Assembly: GCA_022826515.1 (NCBI GenBank)
Contig: JAJDUT010000076.1
Location: 1-43,952, forward strand
Direction: 5' to 3'
Source: Candidatus Latescibacterota bacterium
Lineage (GTDB): Bacteria; Latescibacterota; UBA2968; UBA8231
Length of the DNA: 43,952 nt
Shown here: piece by piece, positions 32,099 through 40,380 of the stretch
Position numbering within the stretch: position 1 is the first letter of the stretch
Layout: every line of letters begins with the position of its first letter
Notes under the pieces: model-generated
Database searches by the model: none
Told to the model about the DNA's origin: nothing
The model's input: only the letters and a program-made list of their open reading frames with translations
Made by a program: the position numbers and the translations under genes

Positions 32099-34323
32099 TT
32101 GCGATTGGCCTTCTGCCAAGGGTATGCCATCCGGCTGTGAAGGACGCCCATCAGCACGCGGATGAAGCTATCCTCTATTTTGAGCAAATCCCGCAGGGTC
32201 AGCGCGCACTCGTCGAGTTCGCCCGCAGTGAATTTCTGCTGGATAATTTTATGCACTAACTGGCGCATCCGGCTGGGCGTGCGCTCGGCGAGGGTGCGGG
32301 CCGCCGCTTCGACCGAGTCGGCCAACATCAGGATGCCGGCCTCTTTGGTCTGGGGCTTGGGGCCATTGTACCTGAAATCTTCCTCGCGCACGCTGCGGTC
32401 GCCCAATTCTACGGCGCGCTCGTAAAAGTACTCAATGACGGTGGTACCGTGGTGTTGGGCGATCAGATCGCAGATAGATTGGGGGAGGCCGTGTTCTTCG
32501 GCCAACTCGAGCCCCTCGCGGACGTGCGAGGCGATGATGAGCATGCTCAGGTAGGGCATCAGACGATCGTGGGGGTTGCGTCCACCTTGCAGTCCCTGAT
32601 TTTCGCTGAAGTACTCTGGCTTGTTCACCTTGCCGATGTCGTGGTAATAGCAGCCGACGCGGGCCAAGAGCGGATTAGCGGCAATGGCCTCGGCGGCGCT
32701 CTCAGAGAGGTTGGCCATAATCAGGCTGTGAGTATAGGTTCCTGGTGCCCGGACAGCCAATTGTCGGAGCAAGGTCCGATTGGGATCCGACAGTTCCAGC
32801 AGGGTGATATCCGTGGTGATGTGGAAGAGACTTTCAAAGATTGGCAGCAGGCCGATGGTGAGGATGGGGGCGGCCGCTCCAATGACGATCCCGGGCAGAA
32901 TATGATCGTATATCTGTTCGACCGGAAAGAAGCGCAATAGATCCGCCGCCGCGATGAGCAATGCGTAAGAGATCGGCAGGAAGATCATGGGCCGATAGAA
33001 CTGATTGCGGTGCCGCACGTGCCGCACCGCATAGACGGCGATGGCCGCCGTTAGGGCGCAGATTATGACTACGTAGAAATCGGCGAAGAGGTTGCTGACA
33101 AAAAGCGCGAGCACAAACGAAAGTACTAAGCCAATTTGTGGTGTTAGCAGGATCGTCGCTAGCATGGCGGCGAGAGGGATCGGCACCCAGTAGGGGGAGA
33201 GGTCGTGCGTTTTGATATAGGAGGCCGCGACGGCTGTGGCAACGGTCAGGATGGCTAAGAGGACGAGTTGGCCGGGATGGTCAAAAACAGCGCGTTCGTG
33301 CGTGGCGAGGAAGTAGCCGAAGACGAAGATCAGGAGTCCGGAAATCGTCGCGGCCGCAGCCAGTTGAATCAGGCGCTTAATCGGATGTTGGGATTGATCT
33401 TGGGCGATGCGGGCGGCCAGTGCGTCGAGTGCATCGACGTGCTCCTCGGTGACGGTGGCATTTTTGTCGATGATGAGGTCGTTTTGGGCATAGATCCGCT
33501 TGATGCTGGCCACGCCGCGCCGCGCCGCGTCCCTGAGGCGGGCAGTCTCCGGCTCGTCAATGGTTAGATTGGGAACCACAAAGAGGCTTAACAACTCGTG
33601 TACGGCTTGGACAGCGTTGCGGTCGGCAATCGTGCGGTACGTTTGGATGTGAGAGATTAATTCGCCTTGTTTGAGTTTTTCTTCGCTATAGAGGGTTTCT
33701 ATGTGCTGTTCCCGATCTTCGAGGCGGACTTGGGTCGAGGGGCTTAGGAGGATCGGTTGTTTGGAGGCGATGATGCCCGCAGTGTAGTAATTGGCCAGAA
33801 TCTGCCGACAGATGGCTTGGAAATCGTGTACATAAGGCTCGCTGGCTGTGGAGAGGACGTCGATGAGGGTCGAAAGCGCATCGAGCGAGAGCGAACCTAC
33901 GACTTGAGGGAGTTCGCGTTGGAGTTCGCGTTGTTTGAAGGAGTCGGCCATCTGGACCCGGATTCTTGGGATCATTACTGCAAAGACCGAATCTAACTGA
34001 GCTAGCTGCTGCTCCTGAATTAGGGGATTGCGGTGCAAAATAGTGGGAATCTCGGCGCTAGCTGCTTGTCGTTCGCGCTCCAATTCGGCATCGCTTTTGG
34101 GCACATTAAAGAGAAAAGGAGCCTCGATGCGCTCTTGAGCGACGCTGCCTACGCGTAGCTGGGCAACGTTGTAGGGACGTTGGTAAGGCGATAGATAGGT
34201 GAGCAGGCCGATGACTAGGCCTGCCAAGACAATGTGGAACACCCGCGAGCTATGCGGGTGCCAAGGTTGGGGCTGATTGCTGCGGCGTTTAGAACCAAAC
34301 CACTTGAGTTTAAGCGCGTTCAT
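32083..34323 (-). CDS. pgpH: 7TM-HD (PgpH-like) cyclic-di-AMP phosphodiesterase family protein
   Basis: 746 residues: an N-terminal helix, an extracytoplasmic 7TMR-HDED region (about 60-280), roughly seven membrane helices (about 300-470) and a cytoplasmic HD domain. The metal site is visible in THSLIMANL, YYHDIGKVNKPEYF, IASHVREGLELA and QHHGTT. In Gram-positives the homologue PgpH degrades cyclic di-AMP; in other phyla the substrate is not proven, so the symbol is by family only. The ATG overlaps the phoH stop (ATGA). Confidence 0.94.
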   Translation of the reverse strand: MNALKLKWFGSKRRSNQPQPWHPHSSRVFHIVLAGLVIGLLTYLSPYQRPYNVAQLRVGSVAQERIEAPFLFNVPKSDAELERERQAASAEIPTILHRNPLIQEQQLAQLDSVFAVMIPRIRVQMADSFKQRELQRELPQVVGSLSLDALSTLIDVLSTASEPYVHDFQAICRQILANYYTAGIIASKQPILLSPSTQVRLEDREQHIETLYSEEKLKQGELISHIQTYRTIADRNAVQAVHELLSLFVVPNLTIDEPETARLRDAARRGVASIKRIYAQNDLIIDKNATVTEEHVDALDALAARIAQDQSQHPIKRLIQLAAAATISGLLIFVFGYFLATHERAVFDHPGQLVLLAILTVATAVAASYIKTHDLSPYWVPIPLAAMLATILLTPQIGLVLSFVLALFVSNLFADFYVVIICALTAAIAVYAVRHVRHRNQFYRPMIFLPISYALLIAAADLLRFFPVEQIYDHILPGIVIGAAAPILTIGLLPIFESLFHITTDITLLELSDPNRTLLRQLAVRAPGTYTHSLIMANLSESAAEAIAANPLLARVGCYYHDIGKVNKPEYFSENQGLQGGRNPHDRLMPYLSMLIIASHVREGLELAEEHGLPQSICDLIAQHHGTTVIEYFYERAVELGDRSVREEDFRYNGPKPQTKEAGILMLADSVEAAARTLAERTPSRMRQLVHKIIQQKFTAGELDECALTLRDLLKIEDSFIRVLMGVLHSRMAYPWQKANRKWQTV

Positions 34324-35276
34324 GGATCGGCCGAGGTGTGGGCATCCTCATAGCTGTCGTAGGCTTTGATGATCTTCTGCACGAGCGGGTTGCGCACCAC
34401 ATCCCGTTCGTTGAGTCGAACAAAGGCCAAGCCAGCGATCCCGGTCAGAATTTTGGGTGCGACGACTAAGCCCGAGGGTTGGTCATCACTGAGGTCTGTC
34501 TGGGTAATATCGCCAGTAACTACGGCCTTTGAGTGACTACCCAATCGAGTGAGAAACATCTTCATCTGCTGGGGCGTAGTATTTTGGGCTTCGTCGAGAA
34601 TAATAAACGAATCGTTGAGAGTGCGGCCGCGCATGTAGGCCAGCGGAACGACTTCGACAATTTTCATATCCTGCATCCGCCGCAGGCGCTCGGGTTCCAT
34701 GAGATCCTGTAGTGCGTCGTAGAGTGGGCGCAAGTAGGGGTCAACCTTATCTTCAAAAGAGCCAGGCAAAAAACCGAGCTTCTCTCCGGCTTCGACAGCG
34801 GGCCGAGCGAGCAGGATGCGAGATATTTGCTTCTGCCGCAGCGCAGCAACGGCCATGGCCACTGCAAGATACGTTTTGCCGGTGCCAGCTGGGCCGATGC
34901 CGAAGACCACGTCGTTGTTGTCGATAGCTGCGAGATATTTCGCTTGGCCTTCGGTGCGGGGATAGATGGCTGTCTTATAGGTGTGAGCTGCGGAGTTTGA
35001 GAGAGTGCTGTGGTCGCTCTTAGGCAGAATCGAGTTGCAGTGAATCAAGCTCTCTAGCTCGGCTGCTTCGATAGGCGGACCGTGGCGCAGGCGTTTTATA
35101 AGGGGACTGAGGAAGCTATCGGCCTCGCGCACCGAGGCATCGGATCCCTTAATCGTCAGCTTGTCGCCGCGGGCGACTAAGCGAATGCCGTATCTCTCTT
35201 CGAGATGAGCCAAGTGTTGATCGTTGCGCCCGAAGAGAGAGCGGCGATCAATGCCGGCGATAGAAATGTCCTTCAT
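34320..35276 (-). CDS. phoH: PhoH-like ATPase
   Basis: 318 residues from the ATG at 35276 (MKDISIAGIDRRSLFG); an upstream start at 35303 lies in the terminator's T-tract and is rejected. An N-terminal KH-like part is followed by Walker A GPAGTGKTYLAV, the GEKLGFLPGSF segment, Walker B FIILDEAQNT and the VVTGDITQTDL motif. PhoH2-like proteins are predicted RNA-linked ATPases/helicases associated with ybeY in ribosome maturation. It heads the phoH-pgpH-ybeY-corC operon. The ribosome site is weak. Confidence 0.95.
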   Translation of the reverse strand: MKDISIAGIDRRSLFGRNDQHLAHLEERYGIRLVARGDKLTIKGSDASVREADSFLSPLIKRLRHGPPIEAAELESLIHCNSILPKSDHSTLSNSAAHTYKTAIYPRTEGQAKYLAAIDNNDVVFGIGPAGTGKTYLAVAMAVAALRQKQISRILLARPAVEAGEKLGFLPGSFEDKVDPYLRPLYDALQDLMEPERLRRMQDMKIVEVVPLAYMRGRTLNDSFIILDEAQNTTPQQMKMFLTRLGSHSKAVVTGDITQTDLSDDQPSGLVVAPKILTGIAGLAFVRLNERDVVRNPLVQKIIKAYDSYEDAHTSADP

Positions 35277-35293
35277 AGTTCTGGTAGCTGGAC

Positions 35294-35352
35294 AAAAATA
35301 CAAAAAGGGGTTTGAAATCCTTTCCTTAAACCCGGAAGGATCAAACCCCTTT
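35294..35352 (-). terminator. Intrinsic terminator of the LysM gene
   Basis: On the minus strand a long imperfect stem (arms 35334-35352 and 35304-35325, with AAAGGGGTTTG and its complement, then ATCCTT/CC pairs with small bulges) ends in a T-rich run (TTTTTGTATTTTT, 35306-35294). It separates the LysM operon from phoH. Confidence 0.8.
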
Positions 35353-35387
35353 AAGTCTTGAAAAGTATTTAAATCAAGTAGTTGTAA

Positions 35388-36218
35388 TTACTTGGGAATT
35401 TCGAGGACTTGAGCAGGAAAAATCATATCTGGCGCGACGATTTGCTGCTTGTTGGCCTCGTAGATTTTATGCCATTTGCCAGCATTGTTGTAAAGCTCGG
35501 CGGCAATTTTGAAGAGGAAATCTCCTCGGGTGACCAAATACTGATTTTCAGCTACCCCGAACGGTACGGCCAAGACTTGTTTGGGATAGATTAAATCCGG
35601 GTCTTTGATTTGGTCCTTATTCTTTCGGTAGATGCGGGGCCACATATACGGGTCGTCGTAGATTTGTTCTTTTTTGGAGATATTCCACAAGTTGTCCCCC
35701 CGCTCGACCTTGTAGTCAATGACCACGGGTTGGGCTACGCGCGCTTTGAGCTCGGCGAGCATCTGGTCAATCGTAGCTAGCTTGTCCATCATTTCGGGCA
35801 AGGCGGCTATGTTGCTCTGCTTGAGCTCGGCGACTCGGGAATCGATAGCGGTGACTTCACCGCGACGCATAATGAGCACTTCTGGAGCTAGTGCCATCAG
35901 CCCTTCGAGTTGGGCGATAATAGCGTCGAGTTCGCGCCCAAAGGCCATGACTTCGGATTCGGAGTGGCCGATTGCTGCGAGGATCTGGTCATTGAGGTCG
36001 GCGTTGGCCCGGTCAAGCTGGGCAATCTGCATATTAAGCGCTTCAAGCTGGGCGTTTAGTTCTTCAATCTGGGTGTTGGCTGCGTTTTCGCGGTTGACAA
36101 GTTCGTTCCCCAGAGCCATGTACTCCTCACAGGTCATCTGCTGCTCTTGAGCAGAGATGTTTCCGCTCGCTAGCACTAGCAATGCTAAAGCCAACCCACC
36201 AACGGACAACTTCTTCAT
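35388..36218 (-). CDS. Secreted LysM-domain protein with coiled coil
   Basis: 276 residues. Signal peptide MKKLSVGGLALALLVLASG..SAQ (1-24); a coiled coil at about 35-150 (heptads such as EELNAQLEALNMQIAQL); then two LysM-like modules, YKVERGDNLWNISKKEQIY (about 175-222) and YLVTRGDFLFKIAAELYNN (about 228-275). The LysM units bind peptidoglycan, so it is probably an envelope protein of the periplasm, perhaps a structural or scaffold protein like the Treponema/Bacteroidetes LysM-coiled-coil type. It is co-transcribed with the lipoprotein 14 nt upstream, which also has a coiled-coil tail. Confidence 0.88.
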   Translation of the reverse strand: MKKLSVGGLALALLVLASGNISAQEQQMTCEEYMALGNELVNRENAANTQIEELNAQLEALNMQIAQLDRANADLNDQILAAIGHSESEVMAFGRELDAIIAQLEGLMALAPEVLIMRRGEVTAIDSRVAELKQSNIAALPEMMDKLATIDQMLAELKARVAQPVVIDYKVERGDNLWNISKKEQIYDDPYMWPRIYRKNKDQIKDPDLIYPKQVLAVPFGVAENQYLVTRGDFLFKIAAELYNNAGKWHKIYEANKQQIVAPDMIFPAQVLEIPK

Positions 36219-36232
36219 AGTCGGACCCTTTC

Positions 36233-36517
36233 TTATTTGCCTTGGTTGGCGAGGTTGCTCTTAGTAGCGGCTAGTTTTTCTTCTAGTGCTTTCTTGGTGG
36301 CTTGCCGCTCGGCGAGTTCGCGCTCAAGCTGTGCTTTTGCGGCCTGTAGCTCGGTTACTTTTACTTCGGCGGCCAGAGTGGCTTGGCGCTGTTGTTCTAG
36401 GTATTCCATATCCTCCTGCGACGGAACACGCGAACAGCTAGCTACCAACGACAGAATCACTACCGCCAAGGCGACGCCTGAGTATCTCAAATTGGATATA
36501 GTGGAAAGACAGCTCAT
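36233..36517 (-). CDS. Small coiled-coil lipoprotein
   Basis: 94 residues from the ATG at 36517, which has GGAGG 9 nt upstream. A signal sequence ends in the lipobox LVASC (lipidated Cys at about 28). The mature part is a single charged helix (EYLEQQRQATLAAEVKVTEL and onward to LAATKSNLANQGK), resembling Lpp-like or YbgF-type coiled coils. Together with the LysM protein it could tether the outer membrane to peptidoglycan. No precise family is assigned. Confidence 0.8.
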   Translation of the reverse strand: MSCLSTISNLRYSGVALAVVILSLVASCSRVPSQEDMEYLEQQRQATLAAEVKVTELQAAKAQLERELAERQATKKALEEKLAATKSNLANQGK

Positions 36518-36587
36518 TAAGTAGTTCCTCCACCTAAGCTTAAGGATCAAACAGCGATCTTACATTAATATACGGGATATGGGCACA

Positions 36588-36615
36588 AATATAGGCGACC
36601 TAGAGTGGATGTCAA
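36588..36615 (-). promoter_or_regulatory. Promoter for the lipoprotein-LysM operon
   Basis: Minus-strand TTGACA (36615-36610), a 16-base spacer and TATATT (36593-36588). Transcription would start near 36581, 64 nt before the lipoprotein ATG. Confidence 0.65.
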
Positions 36616-36653
36616 GCAGAACAAGTGAAAATTTGCCCCACTTGCTGAAGTTT

Positions 36654-38438
36654 TCAGGCAGACCGAATACCCAATTCGCGCAACTGGCCCAAATCGACGG
36701 AAGAAGGGGCGTTTTCCATCAAACCCACGGCCTTATTGGTCTTGGGGAAGGCGATGACTTCGCGGATTGAATCTTCGTTGGCGAGCAAGGCGATTAGCCG
36801 GTCGAAGCCAAAGGCGATACCACCGTGTGGCGGGGCCCCGTAGTCGAGTGCTTCAAGCAGGAAACCGAATTTGGCCGCGGCTTCTTCGGTGCCGATTTCT
36901 AAGAGTTGAAAGAGACGGGCTTGTACTGAGCGCTGGAAAATCCGCATGCTGCCTCCAGCAATTTCATTGCCGTTGAGGACCAAGTCATAGGCTCGTGCCC
37001 TAGCGTCGGCAGGGGCACTATCCAATAGGGCGAAGTCCTCTTCTAGGGGAGCTGTGAAGGGATGGTGCACGGCTGTAAAGCGGTCGGCTTCCTCATCGCG
37101 TTCTAGCAGTGGGAATTGGCTGACCCAAAGGGGCTGCCAAGAATCCTCGGGAACCAATGAGAGGCGCTGAGCCAGCTCCAAGCGCAGTGCTCCGAGTATC
37201 CGGGCGACTTGCTTGGGCTGGTCGGCGACAAAAAGCATCAGGTCGCCAGGGACGGATTTGAGAGCCTCGATCAACTGGGTTTGAGCGGCTTGGGGGAAGA
37301 ATTTGACGATGGAGGATTCAAGGCCAGCGTCGGTGTGTTTGATCCAGCTAAGACCCTTGGCTCCCAGCTCTTGGGCAAAGGCGATTAAATCGTCGATTTG
37401 TCCACGTGAGAAGCCACTACAGCCCTTGACATTTATGCCTTTGACTTGACCACCACTGCCAAGAACGGAATGAAAGACTTGGAATTGGGAAGCGCGCGCT
37501 GCCGCCGCTACATCTTTGATCTCTAGGCCGAAACGCAGGTCGGGTTTATCGGAGCCGAAGCGCTCCATGGCTTCGCGATAAGTGATTCGCGGAAAAGGGT
37601 TAGGTAAATTGATTTGGCGCAACTGAGCAAAAAGGGCGCGGGTCAGATCCTCGGCTATGGCCATGACGTGATCCTCGCGCACGAAGGCCATTTCGATGTC
37701 GATTTGGGTAAATTCGGGCTGGCGATCAGCGCGCAAATCCTCGTCGCGGAAGCACTTGACGATCTGGAAGTAGCGGTCATAGCCGGCGATCATCAAGAGC
37801 TGTTTGTAGGTTTGAGGTGATTGGGGCAGAGCGAAAAAATGCTCAGGATGTACTCGACTGGGGACGAGATAATCTCGGGCTCCTTCGGGGGTGCTCTTGG
37901 TCAGAAACGGAGTTTCAACTTCAATGAAGCCTCGCTGGTCGAGTAGGTGGCGCACGATCTGATAGCCCCGGTGCCTGAGTAGCAAATTGCCTTGGACACG
38001 AGGCCGACGCAGGTCCAGATAGCGATACTTGAGCCGAATTTCCTCTCCAGCGTCGGTTTGGTCTTCAATGAGAAAAGGCGGGGTCCGACAGCGGTTGAGG
38101 AGGCGTAACCGATCGCAGTTTACTTCAATAGCCCCGGTGGGCAACTGCGGGTTGACCATACCTTCAGGGCGGGCCTCGACTTCGCCTTGTACGGCGATGA
38201 CGTACTCGTTGCGCAAGTGGTCGGCCTGCTGGTAGGCGGTGGGATCGCGCTGTGGGTTGAAGACGATTTGGGTAATGCCGTAGCGGTCGCGGAGGTCGAT
38301 AAAAATAACGCCGCCGTGGTCACGGCGGCGCCAGACCCAACCCATTAGCAGGACGCGCTGACCGATGTCTTTATCTGTGAGCGTGCCGCAGTCATGCGTA
38401 CGCTCCCAGTCTCCTAAGTCTGCGCTCGGTTCTTCCAT
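36654..38438 (-). CDS. aspS: Aspartyl-tRNA synthetase
   Basis: 594 residues, normal length for the bacterial type with its GAD insertion. The N-terminal anticodon-binding OB-fold has RVLLMGWVWRRRDHGGVIF; class II motif 2 is CFRDEDLRADRQPEFTQIDIE; motif 3 is GGIAFGFDRLIALLA; FITKSTPEGARDYLVPSR-like residues (FLTKSTPEGARDYLVPSR) lead the active site. It charges tRNA-Asp; whether it also charges tRNA-Asn (non-discriminating) cannot be decided here. A good promoter lies upstream. It is an independent housekeeping gene. Confidence 0.98.
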   Translation of the reverse strand: MEEPSADLGDWERTHDCGTLTDKDIGQRVLLMGWVWRRRDHGGVIFIDLRDRYGITQIVFNPQRDPTAYQQADHLRNEYVIAVQGEVEARPEGMVNPQLPTGAIEVNCDRLRLLNRCRTPPFLIEDQTDAGEEIRLKYRYLDLRRPRVQGNLLLRHRGYQIVRHLLDQRGFIEVETPFLTKSTPEGARDYLVPSRVHPEHFFALPQSPQTYKQLLMIAGYDRYFQIVKCFRDEDLRADRQPEFTQIDIEMAFVREDHVMAIAEDLTRALFAQLRQINLPNPFPRITYREAMERFGSDKPDLRFGLEIKDVAAAARASQFQVFHSVLGSGGQVKGINVKGCSGFSRGQIDDLIAFAQELGAKGLSWIKHTDAGLESSIVKFFPQAAQTQLIEALKSVPGDLMLFVADQPKQVARILGALRLELAQRLSLVPEDSWQPLWVSQFPLLERDEEADRFTAVHHPFTAPLEEDFALLDSAPADARARAYDLVLNGNEIAGGSMRIFQRSVQARLFQLLEIGTEEAAAKFGFLLEALDYGAPPHGGIAFGFDRLIALLANEDSIREVIAFPKTNKAVGLMENAPSSVDLGQLRELGIRSA

Positions 38439-38490
38439 AAGTTACACCTGAATGATAAAATTGGATTTTAAGTGGGAAACAAAATAAAAT

Positions 38491-38519
38491 AAAATAGAAT
38501 GCAGTTTGGAGAGTGTCAA
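38491..38519 (-). promoter_or_regulatory. Promoter for aspS
   Basis: Minus-strand TTGACA (38519-38514), a 17-base spacer and TATTTT (38496-38491). Transcription would start near 38484, 46 nt before the aspS ATG. It is back-to-back with the cysM promoter. Confidence 0.7.
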
Positions 38520-38535
38520 GAAAGGATCGGGTTGG

Positions 38536-38564
38536 TTGACATGGTGGATTTTGGTTCTTTTAAT
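38536..38564 (+). promoter_or_regulatory. Promoter for the cysM-mec-cysO-cysK operon
   Basis: TTGACA at 38536-38541, a 17-base spacer and TTTAAT at 38559-38564 resemble a strong sigma70 promoter. The leader before the GTG at 38582 would be only about ten bases. Confidence 0.65.
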
Positions 38565-38581
38565 CGTAAGGGGAGATTTTT

Positions 38582-39502
38582 GTGATTGGCCTATCGGTCG
38601 TCGAGCAGATTGGTGATACGCCGCTTTTGCGGCTGAGGGATCCGGCGATTCCACCAAAGGTGGAAGTGTATGCCAAGCTGGAGTTTTTCAATCCTGGGGG
38701 GTCGGTCAAGGACCGGCCAGCGCGACGGATGATCGAGGAGGGCGAGCAGGACGGGTCGCTGGGGCCGGGCAAGGTCATTTTGGATTCCACTTCTGGAAAT
38801 ACAGGCATTGCCTACGCTATGATCGGTGCTGCTAAAGGCTATCAGGTAACATTGGCCATGCCGGCTAATGTCAGCCGCGAGCGCAAAGCCATTCTCGCCG
38901 CCTATGGTGCTGAAGTGGTGTACACCGATCCAGGGGAGCTTTCCGACGGAGCTATACGGGAAGGGCGGCGGATATACGAAGCCGACCCCGACCGGTACTT
39001 CAAGCCCGACCAATACAACAATCCCGCGAATTGGTACGCCCATCGCGACACTACGGCACCCGAAATCTGGGAGCAGACCCAAGGCCGTGTCACTCATTTT
39101 GTCGCCACTATCGGCACTAGCGGTACCCTGATGGGCACTGGCCGAGGTCTTAGGAAGTTCAATCCGGCGATCCAGATCATTGCCGCTGAGCCGGCCGAGC
39201 CGTTTCACGGCATTGAGGGCCTTAAGCACATGGAAAGTTCAATTGTCCCTGGTATCTACGACGAGGCGCTCCTCGACTACAAAATACCGATAGATACCGA
39301 TGATGCTTATGATACTGCACTGCGTCTGCCGGTCGAGCAGGGGATTCTCGTCGGCCAGTCTTCGGGTGGAGCTTATTGGGCCGCGCTGGAAGTTGCTCGT
39401 CAGCTAGACACGGGGGTAGTGGTGACGATATTTTGCGATGGCGGCGACAAGTACATGAGTACGCCCATGTGGCGGCTGGCCCTTGAGGGCATTACTAAGT
39501 GA
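38582..39502 (+). CDS. cysM: Cysteine synthase CysM type (CysO-dependent subclass likely)
   Basis: 306 residues from a GTG at 38582 with AGGGGAG upstream. It is a fold-type II PLP enzyme: Lys43 in NPGGSVKDRPA forms the Schiff base, and DSTSGNTGIAYA binds the substrate. GTSGTLMGTGR and CDGGDKYMSTPMW resemble mycobacterial CysM, which uses O-phosphoserine and the thiocarboxylated carrier CysO rather than free sulfide. The following JAMM protease and CysO genes support that reading. A second, CysK-type paralogue lies at the operon end. The division of labour is inferred from sequence motifs and gene order. Confidence 0.92.
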   Translation: MIGLSVVEQIGDTPLLRLRDPAIPPKVEVYAKLEFFNPGGSVKDRPARRMIEEGEQDGSLGPGKVILDSTSGNTGIAYAMIGAAKGYQVTLAMPANVSRERKAILAAYGAEVVYTDPGELSDGAIREGRRIYEADPDRYFKPDQYNNPANWYAHRDTTAPEIWEQTQGRVTHFVATIGTSGTLMGTGRGLRKFNPAIQIIAAEPAEPFHGIEGLKHMESSIVPGIYDEALLDYKIPIDTDDAYDTALRLPVEQGILVGQSSGGAYWAALEVARQLDTGVVVTIFCDGGDKYMSTPMWRLALEGITK

Positions 39503-39514
39503 AGGGATAGCTGA

Positions 39515-40009
39515 ATGCTGCGCATTGCCCGCAGGGACTTTGATCGGATTTGCGCCCAAGCCTTGGCCGAGTACCCACACGAGTGTTGCGGTCTGTTGGT
39601 TGAGGGGGTGCCGAGCGGGGTGTCCGCTGCCCATGCTTGTACCAATGTACAACAGCAGCGGCACGAAGAAAATCCCAACCGCTATTCCCGCGATGCGAGC
39701 ACGGCTTATCTGATTGACGCCGGTGAGCAATTGCACATCGCGGAAGCGGCTGAAAAGGCTGGGGGCCGGGTCTCGGGTTGCTACCATTCCCACATTGATT
39801 GCGCGGCCTATTTCTCGGACGAAGACGAAAGGCGCACTTGGATATTCAACAGCCGAGAGGCAGGAGACGACCCAGACGACCCGGATGCGATGTATCTGGT
39901 GCTTTCAGTCTATGGCGATGAGACGGGTAGCCCGCGGAAAGTGCAAGGCTACAAATGTTTTGCTTGGGACGGCAACCACTACGCCGAAACGGGTGTTGAA
40001 ATAGTTTAG
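39515..40009 (+). CDS. mec: JAMM/MPN+ metalloprotease (Mec-like)
   Basis: 164 residues with an intact JAMM motif: Glu23 in HECCGLLVEG, and YHSHIDCAAYFSDED giving His91, His93, Ser101 and Asp104. In Mycobacterium the Mec enzyme releases cysteine from the CysO-cysteine adduct; related QbsD-type proteases trim residues behind the Gly-Gly of sulfur carriers. It lies 12 nt after cysM (AAGGGA upstream) and before cysO, the arrangement expected for protein-thiocarboxylate cysteine synthesis. The zinc ligands are seen; the substrate is inferred from the neighbours. Confidence 0.9.
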   Translation: MLRIARRDFDRICAQALAEYPHECCGLLVEGVPSGVSAAHACTNVQQQRHEENPNRYSRDASTAYLIDAGEQLHIAEAAEKAGGRVSGCYHSHIDCAAYFSDEDERRTWIFNSREAGDDPDDPDAMYLVLSVYGDETGSPRKVQGYKCFAWDGNHYAETGVEIV

Positions 40010-40063
40010 ACACTAATAGAATGCGGGCGGTGGAGCCGCTCAAATTACCACATGGAGGATGAA

Positions 40064-40342
40064 ATGCCGGTTACTGTTCACATTCCCACGCCGTTGCGGA
40101 AATTGACCCACAATCAGGCCGAGGTCGAGTTGGAGGCAGGGACTATTAGCGAGTTGGTAGATGGTCTCGACGGTTCCTACGAGGGCTTGGCCGGTAAACT
40201 GCTCGACGAGGACGGAGAGGTACGCCGTTACGTCAATATCTTCGTCAACGACGAAGATATTCGCTTCCTCGACGGCAAGGATACGCCCCTTAACGACGGT
40301 GACAGCGTCTCTATCGTCCCGGCCATTGCTGGCGGCAGTTGA
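40064..40342 (+). CDS. cysO: CysO-type sulfur carrier protein (MoaD/ThiS family)
   Basis: 92 residues from the ATG at 40064 (GGAGG 6 nt upstream; the in-frame ATG at 40052 overlaps that site). The beta-grasp fold shows VTVHIPTPLRKLT and YVNIFVNDEDIRFLDG, and SVSIVPAIAGGS at the C-terminus. Carriers of this family end in Gly-Gly, which is adenylated and converted to a thiocarboxylate as the sulfur donor. Here a Ser follows the Gly-Gly, so the tail must probably be trimmed before activation. Mycobacterial CysO ends directly in Gly-Gly. Confidence 0.92.
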   Translation: MPVTVHIPTPLRKLTHNQAEVELEAGTISELVDGLDGSYEGLAGKLLDEDGEVRRYVNIFVNDEDIRFLDGKDTPLNDGDSVSIVPAIAGGS

Positions 40343-40380
40343 GGACTACCACAGGCGGTTGGCGTTAGGTTTGGTACAGG

